From an uncultured Bacilli bacterium (GTDB lineage: Bacteria > Bacillota_I > Bacilli_A > RF39 > UBA660), in contig CAKPSO010000027.1 in the NCBI GenBank assembly GCA_934183185.1, forward strand, positions 1-14,664: a stretch of 14,664 nucleotides of DNA. The letters run 5' to 3'. The notes beneath the pieces were generated by a model, which was not told the origin of the DNA, ran no database searches, and saw nothing but the letters and a program-made list of their open reading frames with translations. This document shows, one piece after another, positions 7,522 through 13,799 of this stretch. The first letter of the stretch is position 1. Each line of letters starts with the position of its first letter. A program made the translations under genes and the position numbers.

Positions 7522-8247
7522 TCATAATAACTTTTTTAATTGTTTTAATTTAGAAATGGTATATGTTGGATTATAACCACTTGGAAGTTCTTTATTGGAA
7601 TGATTTAGCCAACAGGAATCAATTTGAGAGTTCATTCCCCCTTTAATTTCAGAATGCAAAGAATCTCCTATAATTAACATTTTTTCTCTATCATAATACT
7701 GTAAATATTCCATTAACTCATCAAAATATTCTTTTTTGGGCTTAGTTACAGTTTGCTTAGTCATATCAGCAGAAAATACATCATTAACATAATTTATACA
7801 ATCAATTTTCGTTAGTTTTGATTTTACTGCTACTGTAGGTCCGTTAGTAGCAATCACTATTTTATATTTATTATGTAAATATTTTAATGTTTCATAAGCC
7901 CCATCAACTGGAACTACCATTTCGTTTAAACTTCTTAAAAAAAGTTCATTAATTTCAAAAGCTTTATCTATATTTATTCTACCGTTAAAATACATCATAT
8001 ATCGTAAACTTCTTACATATTGAACAAAATGTTCCTGTGTATCTTGGTATTCTTTCGGAACTATAATTTTATTATCATGAAAATCAATCCAAAATTGCTT
8101 ATCTAAATTATACCATCTATCAAAACCAGCATCAGTATAAGGTTCACCAACAAATTCTACCATTTTTTTAAAAGCATAACGAACATTTTCTAAATTGTCT
8201 ATTAGTGTATCATCTAAATCAAATAGTAATACTTCATAATTTTTCAT
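7522..8247 (-). CDS. HAD-superfamily phosphatase, YjjG/YfnB-like nucleotidase
   Basis: 241-residue cytoplasmic hydrolase. HAD motifs: motif I FDLDDTL with nucleophile D10 and D12, motif II T134 (IATNG), motif III Lys at about 169-172 (TKPKKEYFD), motif IV GDS with D195. The downstream acidic residue of motif IV is Glu200 (GDSLHSEIKGG) rather than the usual Asp. The C-terminal tract IDSCWLNHSNKE ... PTYTISKL is the hallmark of the YjjG group, whose E. coli member removes phosphate from non-canonical pyrimidine nucleotides. That substrate is inferred from the family only. Start: a TTG at 8287-8289 and an ATG at 8257-8259 also open the frame, but GGGGA five bases before the ATG at 8245-8247 and the family N-terminus favour the latter. 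It lies one base after the stop of the decayed ASCH gene and 13 bases before prfB. Confidence 0.85.
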   Translation of the reverse strand: MKNYEVLLFDLDDTLIDNLENVRYAFKKMVEFVGEPYTDAGFDRWYNLDKQFWIDFHDNKIIVPKEYQDTQEHFVQYVRSLRYMMYFNGRINIDKAFEINELFLRSLNEMVVPVDGAYETLKYLHNKYKIVIATNGPTVAVKSKLTKIDCINYVNDVFSADMTKQTVTKPKKEYFDELMEYLQYYDREKMLIIGDSLHSEIKGGMNSQIDSCWLNHSNKELPSGYNPTYTISKLKQLKKLL

Positions 8248-8248
8248 A

Positions 8249-8664
8249 TTATTCCCCATTTCCTTTTCCACAGTTTTGTGGATAATCAAATTCCCAGAAA
8301 CTTAGTTTTCCACTAGCGGGAATTGAGTTTATTTTCTCTATATTTTTTAGTTTAAATCCATAGCATTCCATTCAGTATGTTTAATAATACTAGAATATAT
8401 AATACTATTTTTAGATAATAACATTTTTCTTGCTACTTTATCTATTTTTATACAGTCAGTAACAGTAGCTTTAGCTATTATGCAACCAATTGGATAGGTA
8501 GGATTCAAATATTTATACTTTTCCATAGCTTTTTTATCTATTCACTTACCAGCATGTATTAAAATTTCTCCACGATATTTTGTTTTCCAGGTACGAAATT
8601 CATATTCTTTTAATTCCTCTGCTATTAAAGTAACAAAAGGTTGTTTAATAGTTAAAACTTTCAT
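8249..8664 (-). pseudogene. Decayed ASCH-domain protein gene
   Basis: Reading the minus strand from the ATG at 8662-8664 (AGGTGG site four bases upstream) gives MKVLTIKQPFVTLIAEELKE, then YEFRTWKTKYRGEILIHAGK. This is the N-terminus of a small ASCH (ASC-1 homology, PUA-like fold) protein. An in-frame TGA at 8542-8544 (codon 41) sits where relatives I recall have Gly, and one G-to-T change would make it. The frame resumes with IDKKAMEKYKYLNP through THTEWNA-like residues. A one-base loss near 8360 is then needed to read YGFKLKNIE, and a second near 8328-8336 to read KINSIPASGKLSFWEFD, the family's conserved C-terminus. The repaired gene would have about 139 codons and end in TAA at 8249-8251, one base before the HAD start. 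ASCH proteins are thought to bind RNA or nucleotides; the exact role is unknown. UGA cannot simply be read as Trp, because prfB and UGA stops are in use nearby. Confidence 0.82.
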
Positions 8665-8680
8665 ATTACCACCTATTAAC

Positions 8681-8686
8681 ATTATA
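8681..8686 (-). promoter_or_regulatory. Probable -10 box of the ASCH(pseudo)-HAD-prfB-YitT operon
   Basis: TATAAT on the minus strand, 17 bases upstream of the decayed ASCH start and just after the ldh terminator. The -35 region at 17-base spacing reads TTTTAA, a poor match. This is the only promoter-like sequence in the gap that would serve prfB. Confidence 0.4.
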
Positions 8687-8704
8687 TAGGAATTTCTCAT
8701 AATT

Positions 8705-8739
8705 TAAAAGAACAGATTTATGTTTTCCACAAATCTGTT
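8705..8739 (-). terminator. Rho-independent terminator of ldh
   Basis: A 9-bp stem (AACAGATTT with AAATCTGTT, 8711-8719 and 8731-8739) with an 11-base loop is followed on the minus strand by CTTTTAAATT. It begins at the last base of the ldh stop codon. The loop holds TTTTCCACA, one mismatch from a DnaA box. Confidence 0.65.
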
Positions 8740-9644
8740 TATAAGTTATTTATTGCATCTTTTATTATATTTATTGAATTTATTAATTTACTTTTTTCCT
8801 CACTATTTAGTGGAATAAATAATTTTTCTTTAACTCCTTCTTTATTTACTATAGCTGGAGTTGAGATACAAATACCATTTTCTTTATCATATGAAGAAAC
8901 AGTTAAAACTACATTTTTATTTTCTAAAATGGCACTAGTAATACTAGTTAGGCAGATACCAATACCATAGGCAGTGGCTCCTTTTTTCTTTATGATTTCA
9001 TAAGCTGAATTTCTTACTTCTTCTTCTATATTGTGCATTTCTACTGGGGTCAAAAATTCATTGATATTCTTAAGAGCAATACTAGCATTACTCCATGGTA
9101 TAAACTCACTATCTCCATGTTCTCCTATTACATAAGCCTCTATATTATCAGTACTTATTCCTACTTTTTCACTCAAAATATATCTTAAACGGGCGGTATC
9201 TAAAGTGGTACCTGACCCAATTACCTTGTTAACTGGTAATTTTGAATATTTTAAGGTTATATAAGTCATTACATCTAATGGATTAGTAGCAACTACAAAT
9301 ATTCCAGTAAAACCGCTTGCCATTACACTATCAATAATTGATGCAAATATTTTACTATTTTTATGGATTAAATCCATTCTGGTTTCACCAACTTCTTGAT
9401 TAGAGCCAGCAGCTATCACTACTATTTTGGCATTACTACAATCATTATAATCACCAACAGTAACCTTAATCTTAGAACAGGCAAACTGAGTACAATGATT
9501 TAAATCCATAGCTTCTCCTGATGCTTTCTCTTTATTAATATCAATTAATACTAACTCTGACACACAAGTTTTTTGGTTTATTAATGAATAAGCATAAGCC
9601 ATTCCTACATTACCACAACCTATTAAAACTACTTTATTATTCAT
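8739..9644 (-). CDS. ldh: L-lactate dehydrogenase (NAD-dependent)
   Basis: 301-residue cytoplasmic enzyme that reduces pyruvate to L-lactate and restores NAD+ in fermentation. The Rossmann motif GCGNVG is at 9-14, with Asp35 (LIDIN) set to bind NAD rather than NADP. The active-site loop NQEVGETRMDL has Gln83, the position that separates lactate (Gln) from malate (Arg) dehydrogenases, and the mobile Arg89. Further catalytic residues are Asp149 and Arg152 (LDTARLRY) and His176 (GEHGDSE). The length is slightly short of the usual 310-320 residues. The ATG at 9642-9644 has AGGAGG seven bases upstream. The gene is alone between its own promoter region and terminator. This supports a fermentative, probably anaerobic host. 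Regulation, for example by a Rex operator, is not visible. Confidence 0.94.
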   Translation of the reverse strand: MNNKVVLIGCGNVGMAYAYSLINQKTCVSELVLIDINKEKASGEAMDLNHCTQFACSKIKVTVGDYNDCSNAKIVVIAAGSNQEVGETRMDLIHKNSKIFASIIDSVMASGFTGIFVVATNPLDVMTYITLKYSKLPVNKVIGSGTTLDTARLRYILSEKVGISTDNIEAYVIGEHGDSEFIPWSNASIALKNINEFLTPVEMHNIEEEVRNSAYEIIKKKGATAYGIGICLTSITSAILENKNVVLTVSSYDKENGICISTPAIVNKEGVKEKLFIPLNSEEKSKLINSINIIKDAINNL

Positions 9645-9676
9645 ATCAAAGCCTCCTATTTTTATTTACTATAATC

Positions 9677-9685
9677 ATAATAACA
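9677..9685 (-). promoter_or_regulatory. Possible extended -10 promoter of ldh
   Basis: The minus strand shows TGT then TATTAT (9677-9682), an extended -10 about 33 bases before the ldh start. The -35 at the normal distance is only TTTAAT-like. A promoter is expected here, because a terminator at 9729-9752 cuts off the upstream operon. Confidence 0.35.
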
Positions 9686-9728
9686 TAAAATATGTATTGA
9701 TTAAAGCTTTTTACTATTTTAGACATAT

Positions 9729-9752
9729 AAAAATTGGATAACAATATCCAAT
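9729..9752 (-). terminator. Terminator of the desulfurase - ttcA-like - B3/4 operon
   Basis: A perfect 8-bp stem ATTGGATA/TATCCAAT with a 4-base loop is followed on the minus strand by TTTT. It lies four bases beyond the ancestral stop codon of the decayed B3/4 gene (9757-9759), which supports that gene's original end. Confidence 0.75.
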
Positions 9753-9756
9753 TCTC

Positions 9757-10420
9757 TTATCTTATTATTCTACCATTTTCATCGCAGTACTTAGTAGTTA
9801 AATCTATTATCTTTAGGGCCGTATCTTCTAGATATTTATCTGGAGTTTGTTCATTATCAATTATTAAATACAATATATTGGTTGAATCTTCTGTTACTTT
9901 AGTTTTATCTACTGTTTTATATCTAACCAACAAATAATATCATTATCATCATCAATCAATGAATACTGTTTACTATCAACTTTTTTTAGTTCAGTTCTAG
10001 ATAGAGGATAAATGTCTTTGTACCATCTGTTAGTTTTAAAGTAACATTTCCTGGAATTTTATCTATATCATGAGCACCTAAACATAATTTAGATTCCATT
10101 GATATAATATTATAAATATCAACAGCTTTATTTATATTAGTTAAACCTTTTCTTTTAATTAATAATTTTATCAAGTTTTCTGAAGCGGGTAGATTTTTTC
10201 TTCTGGGTACACCTACCTTTTGAGGTAAGGTATAAAATCCTTCTATTATTTCATCATCTTTTAGGTTATAATCTCTTTACTTTTCTAATAATTCACTTAC
10301 TTTTTGGCTATGCCAATTTTTATAGTCTTCTGTGGTAGTTATGTTTTCTATATTATTTATTACCACTGCTTTTATTTTTAGGCCTAAGTTGGTAACTTTA
10401 TCATCTACTATAAATTCCAT
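9757..10420 (-). pseudogene. Decayed B3/4 (tRNA-synthetase-editing-like) domain protein gene
   Basis: From the ATG at 10418-10420 the first 47 codons (MEFIVDDKVTNLGLKIKAVV...) end at an in-frame TAA (10277-10279). The same frame then reads RDYNLKDDEIIEGF, PASENLIKLLIKRKGL, then NKAVDIYNIISMESKLCLG and AHDIDKIPG. These are hallmarks of the B3/4 domain, related to the editing module of the PheRS beta subunit and also found as stand-alone proteins. A one-base loss near 10006-10012 shifts to PLSRTELKKVDSKQYSLIDD and DNDIICWLDIK. Another near 9914-9920 shifts to VDKTKVTEDSTNILYLIID, which runs to NGRIIR and TAA at 9757-9759. Repaired, it would be about 221 residues. Stand-alone B3/4 proteins may bind or clear mischarged tRNA, but I know of no settled function. 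The start is one base after the ttcA-like stop (TAATATG). The 62-codon stretch at 9986-10174 is only the middle of this gene. Confidence 0.82.
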
Positions 10421-10421
10421 A

Positions 10422-11249
10422 TTAATTTTCGTCATACTCCTCTAAAAAGCTTTTGTATACTCCATCTTTCTTTGTTCCTAGAATACAGTTTAAATTTACA
10501 TTATCTAGGCTTTTAAATATATTATAATCTACATCTTTATTTATTTTTCTAAGATTTTTGATCAACTCTTTCATTTCTTTTCTTTTACTAGTTCCATCAT
10601 TAATTAATGAACATCCTTCAGTAAATCTACAAGCACAATTTATAAAAGTTAATTCGTTAGCTTTCTTCCAAGAAATAATAGACTCTTCTTTTACCAAATA
10701 TAGTGGTCTTATTAATTCAATACCTTTAAAATTATCACTATGTAGTTTGGGCATCATTGTTTTTATTTCAGAACCATATAACATTGAAAGTAGGGTTGTT
10801 TCTATTACGTCGTCAAAATGATGTCCCAAAGCTATTTTATTGCAGCCAAGTTCTTGGGCTTTACTATATAAATATCCTCTTCTCATTCTGGCACATAGAT
10901 AACAAGGACTTTTATCAACGGTTGAAACAACATCAAAAATATCACTTTGAAACATTTCTATGGGTACATTTAATGTTTTAGCATTATCAATTATAAAATC
11001 TTTATTATAATCATTATAACCTGGATCCATTACTACATAGTGAGCCTTAAAATGAATTTTTCCATGTCTTTCCAATTCTTGAAAACATTTAGCTAATAGA
11101 AATGAATCTTTGCCACCACTAATACAAACCATTATATTATCATTTTCTTTTACTAGTTCATATTCTTGAATAGCTTTAATAAATTTGCTCCATATTTCTT
11201 TACGATACTTTTTAATAATACTTCTTTCTATTTCTTTATATTTTTCCAT
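10422..11249 (-). CDS. TtcA-like tRNA 2-thiolation protein (PP-loop ATPase)
   Basis: 275-residue cytoplasmic enzyme of the TtcA/TilS PP-loop family. The adenylating P-loop SGGKDS is at 44-49. C116 and C119 (PCYLCARMRRGYLY) and C205/C207 (NCACRF) match the cysteines that hold the catalytic Fe-S cluster in TtcA. The tract LGCNKIALGHHFDDVIETTLL (split here as LGCNKIALGHH and FDDVIET, about 134-151) is strongly TtcA-like. E. coli TtcA makes 2-thiocytidine at tRNA position 32 with sulfur from IscS. The exact modified base here is inferred. Start: the ATG at 11247-11249 has AAGGAG ten bases upstream. An ATG at 11256-11258 is almost on top of that site, and a TTG at 11277-11279 is less likely. It overlaps the cysteine desulfurase gene by 14 bases, which supplies the expected sulfur donor from the same transcript. 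Confidence 0.85.
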   Translation of the reverse strand: MEKYKEIERSIIKKYRKEIWSKFIKAIQEYELVKENDNIMVCISGGKDSFLLAKCFQELERHGKIHFKAHYVVMDPGYNDYNKDFIIDNAKTLNVPIEMFQSDIFDVVSTVDKSPCYLCARMRRGYLYSKAQELGCNKIALGHHFDDVIETTLLSMLYGSEIKTMMPKLHSDNFKGIELIRPLYLVKEESIISWKKANELTFINCACRFTEGCSLINDGTSKRKEMKELIKNLRKINKDVDYNIFKSLDNVNLNCILGTKKDGVYKSFLEEYDEN

Positions 11250-12369
11250 TAGTTTCATACTCCTTATATATAGAAGCAAAGGCTTCTAAAAATTTATTAA
11301 TCTCTTCTATAGTAGTTAAATGTGATATACTTAAGCGTACTGATGATGAGGATAATTTCTTGTCCTTAGTTAAGGCATATACTAGTTTTGATGGGGTTTC
11401 AATGGGGCAACATGATGTTTTAGTTGATACATATATATCATATTTTTCTAAGTCATTTTGGATATCCATTGATTTTATACCAATAATACTAAAGTTAATA
11501 GTATGAGGTATTGAATTATCTGTAGTATTAATCTTGACTTTAGGATATTCTTTTAACTTATTTTTGATTATGGTACTTAGATTTAATATATAGTCATAGT
11601 TTTTAGAACATGATTTTATAGCAATATCTAGTGCTTTATCGCAGGCAACAATATTAGCAATTGATGGAGTTCCACTACGATAAATTGTGGTTGACTTTCC
11701 ACCCTCTATTTGAGCTTTTAAACTAGTGTTTTTCTTTTTTATTAAAATTCCTGAACTATTTAGGCCATAAAATTTATGAGGAGTTATAGTTACTAGGTCA
11801 ACATTAGTATAATCTATCTTTACTTTTCCTATAGATTGAGAACTATCGGTATGAAAAAAACAGTTAGGATATTCTTTTAATATTTTTCCGATTTCTTCAA
11901 TTGGTTGTTTTAATCCTAATTCACTGTCTACTGAACAAATACTTACTAAAATTGTATCTTCTCTCAACATGTTTTTTAGGGCATCAATATTAATATAACC
12001 ATCTTTAGTAATTGGAATAAGTTCTACTTCAAAGCCTAATTCCTGCATGGTAGTTGCGGCTGAGGTTATTGAATTGTGTTCTAGACTACTTATTAATATA
12101 TGTTTACCTCTATTTTTATATCTTTCACATATACCCTTAATTACTAGATTATTTGATTCACTGGCTCCTGATGTGTAGATTATTTCTTCTGGTAAAACTC
12201 CTAGATTATTAGCAATATTCTTAGTAGAATCATCTATTATTTTTTTTGCTTCTAAACCGAGTTTATGAGATGAATTAGGGTTAGCATAATATTTTATAGT
12301 AGTTTTATTGAATATATCCAATACTTCAGGATTTACTGGTGTTGAAGCTGCATAATCTAGGTAAATCAT
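11236..12369 (-). CDS. Cysteine desulfurase (NifS/IscS-like, PLP enzyme)
   Basis: 377-residue PLP enzyme that removes sulfur from L-cysteine as an enzyme persulfide for transfer to acceptors. It starts with the family signature MIYLDYAASTP. It has the GASESNN cofactor loop (68-74), His98 (LEHNS) stacking on the PLP ring, Asp175 (HTDSSQS), the PLP lysine Lys199 (TPHKFYG) and the late SSVRLSI motif. The persulfide cysteine should be C320 or C321 in STKTSCCPIE, a double cysteine in the flexible loop where most relatives have one. The ATG at 12367-12369 has TTGGAG eight bases upstream. A perfect consensus promoter lies 49-77 bases before the start. It overlaps the ttcA-like gene by 14 bases. No IscU/SufU scaffold is encoded in the window, so the likely client here is the tRNA-thiolation enzyme. 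I leave the symbol blank because several paralogues of this family exist per genome. Confidence 0.92.
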   Translation of the reverse strand: MIYLDYAASTPVNPEVLDIFNKTTIKYYANPNSSHKLGLEAKKIIDDSTKNIANNLGVLPEEIIYTSGASESNNLVIKGICERYKNRGKHILISSLEHNSITSAATTMQELGFEVELIPITKDGYINIDALKNMLREDTILVSICSVDSELGLKQPIEEIGKILKEYPNCFFHTDSSQSIGKVKIDYTNVDLVTITPHKFYGLNSSGILIKKKNTSLKAQIEGGKSTTIYRSGTPSIANIVACDKALDIAIKSCSKNYDYILNLSTIIKNKLKEYPKVKINTTDNSIPHTINFSIIGIKSMDIQNDLEKYDIYVSTKTSCCPIETPSKLVYALTKDKKLSSSSVRLSISHLTTIEEINKFLEAFASIYKEYETNGKI

Positions 12370-12417
12370 ATATTTTCTCCAATCTAAATTTATATTTTTG
12401 TTTCGTTATCGTCTTAT

Positions 12418-12446
12418 ATTATAGGGATAGATAATTAATATGTCAA
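12418..12446 (-). promoter_or_regulatory. Perfect consensus SigA promoter of the desulfurase operon
   Basis: The minus strand carries TTGACA (12441-12446) and TATAAT (12418-12423) separated by exactly 17 bases. All 12 consensus positions match. The expected transcription start is near 12411, leaving a leader of about 40 bases. This is the strongest promoter visible in the window. Confidence 0.88.
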
Positions 12447-12643
12447 TATTGGTAAAATAATTTGAAATAATAAAAGATATCAACAATTAATGTTAATATC
12501 TTATAATGATTTTATGTTTATCCACAATTTTTGTTGATAGTGTTGGTTGGGAGATGAAATGTGATGATCGTATAATTATATGAATTGGTAGTTATTATTA
12601 GATTATATATAATACAGCAATAATTTTTACTTAGTTTCCATTT
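12447..12643. other. Gene-free AT-rich stretch with an inverted repeat and a DnaA-box match
   Basis: No coding signal was seen on either strand. A 9-bp perfect inverted repeat (TATCAACAA at 12478-12486 and TTGTTGATA at 12531-12539) encloses 44 bases. Within them lies a perfect DnaA box, TTATCCACA, at 12518-12526. The stem does not abut a T-tract, so it is not an obvious terminator. The stretch lies just upstream of the desulfurase promoter and marks the edge of the conserved genes. Confidence 0.5.
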
Positions 12644-12793
12644 TTAATCAATATTTATTATCTCATATTTTCTAGTTCCTAGGCCATGCTTATGGGCTAT
12701 CTCAACAGTATGAATGTCATTTCTAGAATCCATTTTTTCAATTAGTGCAGCCTTTCCTGGGTCGTTGGAGTTTTTAACTGCATCGTAGCAAGC
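12644..12793 (-). pseudogene. Orphan C-terminal fragment of an unknown protein
   Basis: A 49-codon frame with no start codon at its head (a TAA at 12794-12796 precedes it) reads ACYDAVKNSNDPGKAALIEK, then MDSRNDIHTVEIAHKHGLGT and RKYEIINID, then TAA. The composition looks like real protein (charged helix, then a GLGTRKYE turn), and codon use is normal, unlike the DNA beside it. I do not recognise the family. Most likely it is the 3' end of a gene whose body was lost in a rearrangement at about 12795, where the GC-rich repeat stretch begins. An in-frame Met at codon 21 could in theory start a 29-residue peptide, but I see no good ribosome site. Confidence 0.5.
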
Positions 12794-12796
12794 TTA

Positions 12797-12931
12797 ATCT
12801 AAGGCTACAGGGCTCTTTGTATTCGGGATTTTGGAAGCTTTCGGGAGCACTTGGCCCGTTAATTCGGCACTTGGTTGCACTTGGGAGCACCCGGCAAACC
12901 TAGCATAATTTATCTAAAAACTTATTTAAAA
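12797..12931. repeat. Repeat copy 1: GC-rich 10-bp-phased array plus TATCTAAA motif
   Basis: Positions 12797-12898 are about 54% G+C, against roughly 25-30% around them. On the plus strand 10-base units beginning at 12837, 12847, 12867, 12877 and 12887 read GCTTTCGGGA, GCACTTGGCC, GCACTTGGTT, GCACTTGGGA and GCACCCGGCA. The 12857 slot, CGTTAATTCG, is in phase but diverged. The array is followed by TAGCAT and a 23-base segment (12909-12931) with two TATYTAAA half-units, related to copies 2 and 3. No convincing gene was found. A frame on the plus strand is open for about 41 codons but has no start. Confidence 0.65.
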
Positions 12932-12971
12932 AATAACGAATTTTAATAAATTACAATTTTTAAGTATTGTA

Positions 12972-13009
12972 TAAAAATAACGTAAACCCTTATATTACTT
13001 GGGTTTACG
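12972..13009 (-). terminator. Terminator after the first SEC-C tail
   Basis: A perfect 9-bp stem CGTAAACCC/GGGTTTACG (12981-12989 and 13001-13009) with an 11-base loop is followed on the minus strand by TTATTTTTATAC. It lies 13 bases beyond the stop of the SEC-C fragment at 13023-13085. Confidence 0.7.
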
Positions 13010-13022
13010 CCGATTTTAACCA

Positions 13023-13085
13023 TTATTTACCACAACATTGTTTGTATTTCTTTCCACTTCTACATGGCTTTTTATTGTGTATCAT
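13023..13085 (-). pseudogene. Orphan SEC-C zinc-binding tail, copy 1
   Basis: Twenty codons from the ATG at 13083-13085 read MIHNKKPCRSGKKYKQCCGK and stop. This is the SEC-C motif (usual form PCPCGSGKKYKxCC) that ends SecA and many other bacterial proteins and binds one zinc. The first cysteine of the usual four is missing and the following Gly is Arg. GGAG lies four bases before the ATG, so a tiny peptide might be made. The frame is open only six further codons upstream, so the more likely reading is the 3' remnant of a larger gene, kept together with its terminator. It lies between repeat copies 1 and 2. Confidence 0.65.
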
Positions 13086-13091
13086 TCTGCT

Positions 13092-13196
13092 CCACTTTAG
13101 AGCATTTTATCCCTTAAATTCGCACTTTTATGCACTTAGATACACTTGGTTACACTCCGCTTCACTAGCAGAACGTATCTAAAAGCGTATCTAAAT
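13092..13196. repeat. Repeat copy 2: 10-bp-phased CACT array plus CGTATCTAAA pair
   Basis: On the plus strand 10-base units in strict register at 13092, 13122, 13132, 13142, 13152 and 13162 read CCACTTTAGA, GCACTTTTAT, GCACTTAGAT, ACACTTGGTT, ACACTCCGCT and TCACTAGCAG. The slots at 13102 (GCATTTTATC) and 13112 (CCTTAAATTC) are in phase and diverged; the latter resembles CGTTAATTCG of copy 1. The array leads into a 23-base segment (13174-13196) holding two CGTATCTAAA half-units 12 bases apart. It matches copy 3 at 20 of 23 and copy 1 at 17 of 23 positions by my count. The last base is shared with the Nudix stop codon. Confidence 0.7.
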
Positions 13197-13780
13197 TATC
13201 TCTTTTTTCTTGATATATAACTTAGATATGATTTTATCAAATCAGCATCCATAAGATTTTCTGGAACTTCATCAGGATTAAAAAATTGTAATCTTTTCGT
13301 TTCAGAATCCCCTTTTAGACAACTTGCATCCACATTAGAAATTTCTGCAATATATAATGATGTATTATTATATACTATATCTCCATTTGGATAGCTATTT
13401 TTTCTTGATTCACCAGAAAGTGTATCTATTAATTCAATTGAAGTTGGATCTAATTTAATTCCTGTTTCCTCGAATGCTTCCCTAACTGCTGTTACTCTTA
13501 AATCTTCTCCAAGATCCTGGCATCCACCTGGTACTCCCCATTTATTTCTATCAGTTCTTTCCTGCAGTAATATTTGCCCATTTTCATTTCTAATTATTAT
13601 TGCTGCTCCAGTTTGAATAAATGGAATATGATTAATTCTATCATCTAATGCCATTCTAAATAAAACTGGATATCCACCATATTGGGCACTCAATTCTAAC
13701 AATTCTTCCTCACTTAAACACATAATTAATTTTACAAATTCTTCATGAGAATATTCTCTCATCTTTTTATATTTAAACAT
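13196..13780 (-). CDS. Nudix hydrolase
   Basis: 194-residue cytoplasmic protein. The Nudix box is complete (G-x5-E-x7-R-E-x2-E-E-x-G): GGCQDLGE at about 104-111, then REAFEETG at about 119-126. These give the Glu residues that bind Mg for cleavage of a nucleoside-diphosphate linkage. The N-terminal ~50 residues (MFKYKKMREYSHEEFVKLIM) are an extra helical region before the Nudix fold, which starts near GAAIIIRNENGQILLQERTD and continues NKWGVPGG. The substrate cannot be told from the sequence. Start: a GTG at 13820-13822 also opens the frame, but that region contains the promoter, and the ATG at 13778-13780 has TTGGAG nine bases upstream, so the ATG is preferred. The stop overlaps the edge of repeat copy 2, and copy 3 lies upstream of the promoter. 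The gene thus sits alone between direct repeats, like cargo in an integrative element. Confidence 0.88.
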   Translation of the reverse strand: MFKYKKMREYSHEEFVKLIMCLSEEELLELSAQYGGYPVLFRMALDDRINHIPFIQTGAAIIIRNENGQILLQERTDRNKWGVPGGCQDLGEDLRVTAVREAFEETGIKLDPTSIELIDTLSGESRKNSYPNGDIVYNNTSLYIAEISNVDASCLKGDSETKRLQFFNPDEVPENLMDADLIKSYLSYISRKKR

Positions 13781-13799
13781 ATCGATCAACTCCAATATT

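Noticed and set aside
8542..8544. In-frame UGA in the ASCH gene read as Trp or selenocysteine
   Set aside because: UGA is used as a stop elsewhere in the window and prfB is intact, two further frameshifts damage the same gene, and no selenocysteine hairpin is evident.
9986..10174. 62-codon frame as an independent small gene
   Set aside because: It is the central piece of the decayed B3/4-domain gene; the same domain continues on both sides across a stop codon and a frameshift.
12777..12902. Start-less plus-strand frame of about 41 codons across the GC-rich island
   Set aside because: It has no start codon or ribosome site. The open frame is explained by GC-rich repeats with few stop codons.
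13087..13109. Small hairpin TGCTC/GAGCA followed by TTTTAT as a plus-strand terminator
   Set aside because: There is only a 5-bp stem and no plus-strand gene for it to serve; it lies within the phased repeat array.
12837..13171. CRISPR array
   Set aside because: The repeated units are 10 bases with no constant repeat-spacer structure, and no cas genes are present.
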